From contig DLSG01000070.1 of NCBI GenBank assembly GCA_002501285.1, positions 467 through 21,157 of the forward strand: 20,691 nt of DNA, in the 5' to 3' direction. Origin of the DNA: Christensenella sp. UBA7868. Its GTDB lineage: Bacteria > Bacillota > Clostridia > Christensenellales > UBA1242. Positions 10,501 to 19,500 of the stretch are shown here, piece by piece. A program made the translations under genes and the position numbers. Position 1 is the first letter of the stretch. Every line of letters starts with the position of its first letter. The notes below the pieces were generated by a model, which worked only from the letters and a program-made list of their open reading frames with translations, was not told the DNA's origin and made no database searches.

Positions 10501-13500
10501 TTACAAAAGTTTATGACAATGTTCAAATTTCTGGTGACATTGTTGGTGGTTTATTTGGTTATGTTGCAAGTGGAAGCATGGTTTATGATGCTAGATTTGT
10601 ATTAAATGAATCAAACAACCAAAACTTAAATGGAAATTATGCAGTTGGTGGAATTGCAGGTTTAAGTAATGGATATATTGCTTATGCTACAATAGAAACT
10701 AATCTTGCTAGACAAAGACAAATTGATAAAACAGAAAGATCTAATTATTTAACAAGTTATTTGTTCTCTTCAAGTTTAAATAAAGCAACTTTTGTTGGTG
10801 GACTTGTTGGTATTTTGGATAGGGGTATTTTGGCTTATTCTTACAGCAAGGTAAACATTGGTGCAACTAATAGTAACTTTGTTGGCTCGGCTGTTGGGGC
10901 GTTTGCAAATTCTAAAATCGAATTTGTGTATGCTAATTCTTATTTAAAAGCACAAAAACAAATTAACGAAAATGGCTTAACCATGCAACAAAAAGGTTAT
11001 AGTGGATTTATTGGAACAGTTACAAGTTTTGAAAACGGAAGTTTCATTAGAAATGTTGTTTCGTTAATTAGAAATAATGACGAATCAGAATTTGGCATTG
11101 GTTCGATGATTGGTTATAACCAAGCAGAAAATGTGGCTATTACTGGGGAATATTCTTCTAATATCTTAAATGTAGTTAATGGAAATAATATTAATTTTTC
11201 AAATAATAACCCAAGCAATAATAGTTATGAAGATTATATTAATCAGGCTAGTGGTACATTTAGCGGCTATGAAACATCAAATTGTTTTGCTAGAACTAGC
11301 GACCTTGATACATTCTATCGTTTAACTTATAACAAAAAGGGTGCTGTTAGAGTTATTAACAATGAAAATGATTTAAGAAATATGCTTGAAAAGGGAAATT
11401 GTGAACTTCAAAGTGATATTTTCTTGACTGCACCTTGGGATCCAATTCCATTTAAAGGAACATTTACAAGTGCTAAAAGGAAAAATGCGAAAGAGGGCGA
11501 AAGCGAATATTATGTTATTTACAATTTAACTATAAATTCAGATTCTAAAAATGTTTCTAACAATGTTGGTTTCTTTACACTTTCTGGTAGTGATGAAAGA
11601 GGAGCGACAATTAGTAATATTACATTTGTTGTTGGAAGTAATTTCGTAGATCCACTTTTAGCCAATTCATCTCTTCCAAAAGATAGCGAAACAGGCTTCT
11701 ATATTGACGAAAACTGGGGAAATGGAACTAATAGAGGAATTATTATCAACAATAAAAGAGCAGATAAAAATTATTCTATTGGCGTTTTAAGTGGAAAAGA
11801 TATTGACTCTACAATTAAAAATGTAACAATTAAATTTGCTAATAACGAAAAAGAAAATAATATTATTTCAAGCAATTTAAGTTATGTTGGCGGTTTGATT
11901 GGTGATGCAAGAAATACTAAAATTGAAGATTTAAGATTTGAAAATCTTCAAATTAAACGAGAAACTCAAAATGCTATTGGTCATGATGCTTACATCGGCG
12001 GTGTGGCTGGAAGTTTTACTGGTGGAATGGTTAAAAATGTTGTATTTAGTGGAAAAACTGAAATTTATAATCAACAATCAGTTAAAAACAATAACACTTA
12101 TATTGGTGGCGTTTGTGGTTTAGTTCAAAATAGAACAGAACTTTCAAACATTAAAGTTGACTCAAATGGAAGCAGTAGTTTAAGTGTTGGAGCCGATTTT
12201 GAAGATATGTCGCAAGTTGATAGCAACAATATTTATGCTGGCTTGATTGCGGGCTCACTTGGAACTGGAAGTTTAGACAAGGCTGTTATAGAAAACGGCG
12301 AACTTAAAATTTCTAATAAAAATAAATCTAATTTATATGTTGGTGGCTTTGCTGGAAAAAATGAAGGCACAAGCGTTATCAAAAATTCTTTGTTAAAATC
12401 TAGTTGCACTATTAATGTTTCTGCTGGAGAAAAATCTGATAGTAACTTTATTGGTGGCGTGGTAGGAAAAAGCACAGGAAACACTATTTCAAATGTGATT
12501 TCTGCTATAAAAATTTTATTTGATTGTGGAAGTGCGGAAGGCTATACTTATGTTGGTGGAATAGTTGGTTTAAATGGTTCTACTCTTCAAAGAATTGAAA
12601 ATGGTTCTAGTTTGTCTAATGTAATTAGCAAAAGTGCTTTGACTATTAAAGATTCTAAAAAGACAAATAATATATATGTTGGCGGAATTGTAGGTCAAAA
12701 TGTAAATGCTGAAATTGGCAAATCAATGTCTGTAAGTACAATCAAATATTATTGTAGTTTTATAAAAAATATTGGTGGACTTGTTGGACAAAACTTTAAT
12801 AACGCACAAAATATTTCAAACAGCATATTTATTGAAGATTTGAGTTTGACTTCTTCAAGAAATGTTGAATGGGGAAAAGCATTAAAATATAGTGATTTTA
12901 TTTCTAAACTTAATAACGGAAAAATAAATCTAGATGAAAATGCGGTTATTGATATTATTGAAATAAATAAAAATATCGGAACTATTGAAAATCTTAACAA
13001 TGTTGATGAAGATATAAAAAGTATAGTTGGCGAAAATGTTACATTTAAAGAAGGAAGCGTTTATAATCCAATAAAAGTTGATAGTGTTGATAAACTATTA
13101 AAAACCGAAAACGGCAAAAACTATTTGGGTGAAAACAGTATTTATTATCTTGTAACAAAGGATTTCAAAGTTTCTTCTACTGTAAATGAAGTTAGAGGAT
13201 ATATTGTTGGTGATGCTAAAACAATCACTACAACAACTTTACTTGCAAAAACAATTTCTGAAAATGCAGTTATTTCAAGTTTTGTTATTAAATTGGATAG
13301 TAATGACAATGTTCAAACATTTAACAACAATAAATTTGTTAAAAATGTTCAAAGTGTTATTGGCGAAGAAAACTTGGGTTCTATTTACAATATTATTTCA
13401 GTTGGAAATATTTATGCGCAGGAATCTACTACTCCAATTTCGGGCGTGGTAAATAAAAACAGCGGATTTATTAATGTTGTTTCAGCAAAAGTTCATATTT

Positions 13501-16500
13501 GTACAACTGGTTCTAGTTATGCTGGCTTTACAGTTGCTGGATTTGTAAATTCAAACTCTGGCGCAATTTATAATAGTGAAGCAGTTGGAAATATTGAATT
13601 TATAGAAAATTCATACAAAATAAATTCTAAAAACATTTTAGTAAATAAATTGTATGGCTTTGTGGGAAATAACGAAGATACAATTGTAAATTGTGTGTCT
13701 GGGGTAACTCTTCCATTATATGCAGGAAGTGTAGAAACCGCTTACTATAATACTTCTTTTGAAGGAAGCGGTGCTAATTCAAAATTTGTTAATTGTGTTG
13801 TTGATTTATTTGCTAATGGCGACCATTATGTTTCTAAAGAAAATTCTAATTGTGTGTACGTTCCTTTTGACGAGTTGTATGAAACAGTTAAAAAAGAAAA
13901 TCCTTATGATAATTTATACACAGAGTTTAATAAGGGCGTATTGTATGGTTATTCATATCCAATAATTAGCACTTACAAAAACACCGAATTTGGCAATGAT
14001 GATGTTAATGCAGAGTTGTCAACAATGGTTAAAGGTGATGACAATAAAACTTATTATTTAGTAAACAATTTTAGTTCGTTTAATAAAATTATAAATGTTA
14101 TTAATGAAGATAATAACGAAAATGAAATAAGAATTAAACAAATTGTAAGTTTTGTTGCTTCAAGCCGAGAAAATCAAGGTAAAGGATTTGTTGATGTTTA
14201 TAAATTTGAAACAATTGAACTTAAAAAAGATTTAATTTATGACGGAAATAATTTTGCTATTATTAATTTTAAACAAACTACTGATAAAAATGGTATTGCA
14301 GGATTATTTAAAACAACTAATAAATCTATTACAATTAAAAATTTAGCGATTGATAACGCTGAAATTAAAATTTCTTTTGGTGATGAAAAAGATGGCGAAG
14401 TGCAAACGGCAATAGAAAATATCACAGTAGGTGTTTTAGTTGCAAAAAGTAGTGGTGTAATTAATATCGACAACTGTTACATAAGTGGCGAGATTAATTG
14501 TGCAAACAACACTATTAAAGACTATAAAAATGCAAAAGAAATGATTGTTGGTGGCTTTATTGGTAAAAACGATAATGAAAACAGTGGTAGCAGCACAATT
14601 TCTAATTGCGTTTCATCATTAAATATTAATCTTGATTATTTATCATCTGACATTTTATTTAAAAATGATGAAAATAACCCAGTTGAATATTTAGGTTATT
14701 ATAGCAAAGTCGGTGGAATTGCAGGACAAGTTAAAAACATTGTGATTAATGGAAACTGGAACTATGGCGATGTAATTAGCACAAGTTCAAGAAAACTTTC
14801 TGCTGGCGGAATTGTTGGTGAAATTGAAGGTGGAGCATTAACTAAAAATAAAATACTTGGAGTTGTTCAATACAAAGGTGCTTATCTTGGTTATTACGCT
14901 GGCGAAAATGAATTAATTTATAATATTAATGCTGTTGTTGGCTTAAATAGTGGTGCAAGAATAGGAACAAACAGTGAAAAAAACTTGTATAACGAATTTT
15001 TAAGTTTAACAAAAGACAATACGATAAACGACGAAACTTCGCTTGAAACATTGCTTAACTTAAATCCAGACAATAATAGGTTTGCAGGTGGAAGTGAAAG
15101 TGAAACAATAATATTTGAAAAACCTGAATTTGAAAAAATTGCTTCAAATACAGCAGTGTTTGAAGATAATAAAAATTATCTTATAACTTCAACAAACTTT
15201 ATTTTTGGACTAGGTCAAAAAGAAGATTTAACTAACACTAAAATATTATTCTTAAATCGTCCACAAGTTAAAGTTTCTAAAAACTTATTCAACAAATTAA
15301 AAAATGTAACAATTTCTAATTTGAATTTTGTTATGGCTGATGATGTAACATCACTAAAAACAGCAGTAATTGCAAATCATATTGAAAATACAAAACTTTA
15401 TTCAATTGCTTTAAATGATATTTACTTTGAAAGAACAACATATTACAAGCCAAATGATGATGGAAATAATGCTGTTGGTGGGGTTTGTGATTTTGCAAAA
15501 TCTTCAATTCTTTCTAGTATTACTTTAAATTTAGGCAGAGTTGAATCTAAAATTAAAAAACTAGAAAATAATAATAAAGTTAATTTGCAAGTTGGTGGTA
15601 TTGTTGGGTATGCAACCGAAACACTATTTATTAACTGTGAAAATTCAGCAACTATTACAACTGCTAATAATTTAGGTTTTGGTAGTGTATCTACTGCTGG
15701 TGTTGTTGGTGGAATGTTAAACAGTTATATGTTTAATTGTAAAAACACAGGACTTGTTTATGCTAAAAATGGTGGGGAAATTTCTAGCACGTTAGACGGA
15801 AAATATTCGGAAGGCAATGCTAATGAAACTTACCTTAACACATCAGGTCTAGCAAATGGCGTAAACGAAAAAAACATTATATCTTTCTCTAAAAACGAAG
15901 GAAAGGTTAAAGGCGTAAATAATTTCAAAGGCAATAGTATTAGTTCTTATAATAACGCAAGTGGTATTTCAGTTAATACAAAAGTTTTATACTCAATTAA
16001 CAAAGCAAATATTATGGCAATTTCGCCAGTTAATATCCAGGCAAGAGCAACAGGTATTGGAACATTAAATACTTATTTCTCTTATCACTTTGCTGGTGTT
16101 ATGAGTACTTCAACTATTTATACGATTTCTGCTTCTAATGCTTACTATTGTTATAGTTTTGGTGGTGGTTACACAACAAGTGCATCAGAAAATGATATGG
16201 CGGCTTTATGTGGTTCTAATGAAGGCAAGGGCGTTGGTTGTACCGATTTTAATGCAATTGAAAATGGTGGCACTGCTGCGGAAGAAACATCGTGGTGGAA
16301 TAAATATGAAGTTCTTCATGACTTTAAAATTATTGGCGTAAATAATGGCGTTCCTAACACAACAAGTATAATTCAACCAGTTATTAGATTGATTGACGAT
16401 AGTAGTTATGATTTGCCAGTTAATAGCGATGATGATAGTTATGAATTATCAACAGCGTTTGATTTATGGTATTGGGCTAGATATGTTTGTGGCACAGAAA

Positions 16501-19500
16501 AAGATAAAAATGTTAAGATTTTAGATGATATTGACATGACTGGTTATATCTATAAAACTCCTTCTAAAAAATATACAAAAACTTTTGATGGTCAGTTCCA
16601 TACAATTTCAAGTTTAAGAATTAAACCTAATGGGGGTGAAGAAGTAACATTGGTACAAGCAACTTTCGATTCTCTTCAAGTTGGCGGTTTGATTGGAATT
16701 CTTGGAGATGGAACCGAAAATGGAGAAGTTAAAAATATTAATCTTGAAAATCCAACATTGTTAAATATTTCAACTTTCTATGAACAAAATCTTTTATCTA
16801 TTGTTGTTGGCTTTAACAATTTTGGGAAAATAGACAATGTTTTGGTTGGACAAACTGGTGAAGAAAAGAGTTTTATAGATTTAGAATATAACTCAACTTC
16901 TCAAACTGGCGAAGTTCATGTTGATATTGGTGTTATTGCTGGCTATTCGGCTGGTGGAACAATAACAAATTGTGAAGTTATTAACTTAAAAGATGTTGCA
17001 ATAAATTATGATTTAAGCATAACTATTCCAACTTCATGGAACTCTAACGATTTGTTTGTTTACACAGGCGGAATTGTTGGTTGTACTTTTAGTTCTACGG
17101 TAGAAAATTGTGCGTTTATTGGACAAATTTCAGGTACTGCAATAAATACTAATATGCATAATGTCCTTATTGGTGGACAACAAGTTAATGATATTTTAGG
17201 CTATGGCGCTTATTCTAAACTTAAACATTACATTGGCTTAATTAGTGGTGACAGTTCAGGAACTTATAATAACAACTATGCTCCTGCTAATGAAAACGCA
17301 GGAATTGATGATTTTATTCACATGAAATCAGAAAACCTTTATGATGGTGCTGAAACTGGAAATGCTAAAACAAAATTCTATGTTTCAAGAATTTCATCTT
17401 CTGTTGGTAAATATGCCGTTAAGAAAGGTGGAAAAATTGTTAAAATAATGAAAAACAGCCAAAAATTTGCTAAAAAATTTGTGAAGAAAAAAGCTGCTTC
17501 ATTAGTAGCAAAAATTGGTATTCCAGATCCAACTGATATTATTGATATTGTGGCAACAGGAATTTTGATGGGTGTAAACTCAAATTCTTATGAAAGTTCT
17601 ATTGTTGAGAGCGGTTATGGAAATACTTATAATGGCGGAACACAAGCATTTGATTCAGATTATTTAAAACCATATTACGAAAATGTGGGAAGTGAAAATA
17701 GTACATTCAGTGCATTTAAAAAATCAATAGGCAATGAAAAAACACAAGTTGCTTTTAACGCAAATTTTGTAAATTTAAGCAATGCGACTGTTGAACCAAA
17801 GAAAATTGAAAATGCTTATTATGTTTATAATGTTAATGAACTTGCTTATAGTTTAAGTTCAAAAAATAATAGCGTAACAAATATTCGTTTAATGGACAAC
17901 ATTGATATGACTAGAAGAATTTGGGACGCAGGAATGGGCAATGTTAAAACCGGACTAAATATTATAGACAACGGATTTAAAATTGTTTATAGTACATCTG
18001 GTGACGAAATGAACCAAAACTTCAAGAATAGTTTTGTTAGCGCTGGTTATAATGAACAAATTTTAGCAAACAATACGATTATTGCTAACGACTATGGAAA
18101 ATTTGAGACAATTAAGCGTGACCCTATTCAAGCGGCTTATGATAACTTTAAAATAAGATTTGATAATGCTTGGAAAAATGGCTATAAAAATGGCGGTGGT
18201 TCAGACTATGAAGCAGAGCAAGCATTAGAAAGCATTTATAAAACAGTTGATAGCGAAAATAATGGAAAAATTTATCCTTTAAGTTATCCTCAACAAGTTG
18301 AAGTTATTGCTGATGCTATTTCTAATTATTCAATTGAAGGAATTACTCACAGAGGATTAAACTTTGTTGGCAGAACATTTGCATTAACTCAAGATTTAGA
18401 TTTATCTAAATTAAATAATATTAAGAGTTTTGATTGTTATCTTTACACTGTTCAAGTTAAAGGTGCAGATAATTATAGACTTTACAATTATAAAACTAAT
18501 CAATATACTTACTTGAATGATATAAGTGATGATGCTGATTTCAGCAATTATCAACATGTGTATAACGCACCTGATTTTGTAGATGCGGGAAAAGGTATTC
18601 TTTATGATGGCAACCTTAAATTTAATGGTGCAATTGAAGGAAACAACCATACAATAACCTTTGATAGATGTTTGTTTAATGACCTTGGCCCAGATGCGGT
18701 TGTTCAAAACTTAAATGTGGTAAACAACGCAGAAAATGGTCGAATGGCTTCTACTATTTTAGATAAAGACACAGAAATATCTACTTATTATGCTTTAAAT
18801 TCTTTGATTGCTTATAACAACGAAGGAAAAATTCAAAATATTACATTAAATTGCTCAAATGATATTACATTTGAAAGTGATTTATATTATTCTGAATTAG
18901 TTCAAGGCGTTAGACCTCCTGAATCAGATGAAAGCGATAAAAACGACAAATTTGTTGCTAACATTGTTGTTGAAACTGGTTTAATTTGCGCAAGGAACTA
19001 TGGAACAATTAGTAATTGTGCAATTAAACATGATGGTGATTTATCAATTAAAAACAAATTAATGTTAGATTATCAAACTTCTTTAACAGACGTTGAATAT
19101 AAGGACGCCGATGGAAATATTCAATACTACGATATTACCGATAATAATTTAACAATGAATCTTACTTACAATGGATATTTTGGAGTGCTTGCTGGTCAAA
19201 ACCTAGGATACATTAAAGACTTTGAAATGAGTGATGAAAATGTTCAGTTTAAAGAAATTTCTGTTGAAACCAAAAATTTTGCTCCAGGAGAAAAGATTGT
19301 AAACAAAGAAAACATTAACAAAAGCATATTGTGTTTAGGCTTAATTGCTGGTGAAAATACTTATGACGAAGTTTATGGATATTCAACAAAAAATGGAGAT
19401 AATGTTTCTAACATTTATAATATTGCTCTTTCTAATTGCTCTTTAACAAATAGCGTTGATAGTGAATCTTCTAATGTATTTAGAAATGCAGTACTTATTG

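Noticed and set aside
2459..15875. Runs of about seven A within the giant gene as phase-variation sites
   Set aside because: Such runs (for example near 2460, 5995, 14976 and 15870) are short and expected at this base composition. There is no long homopolymer or short tandem repeat at the 5' end.
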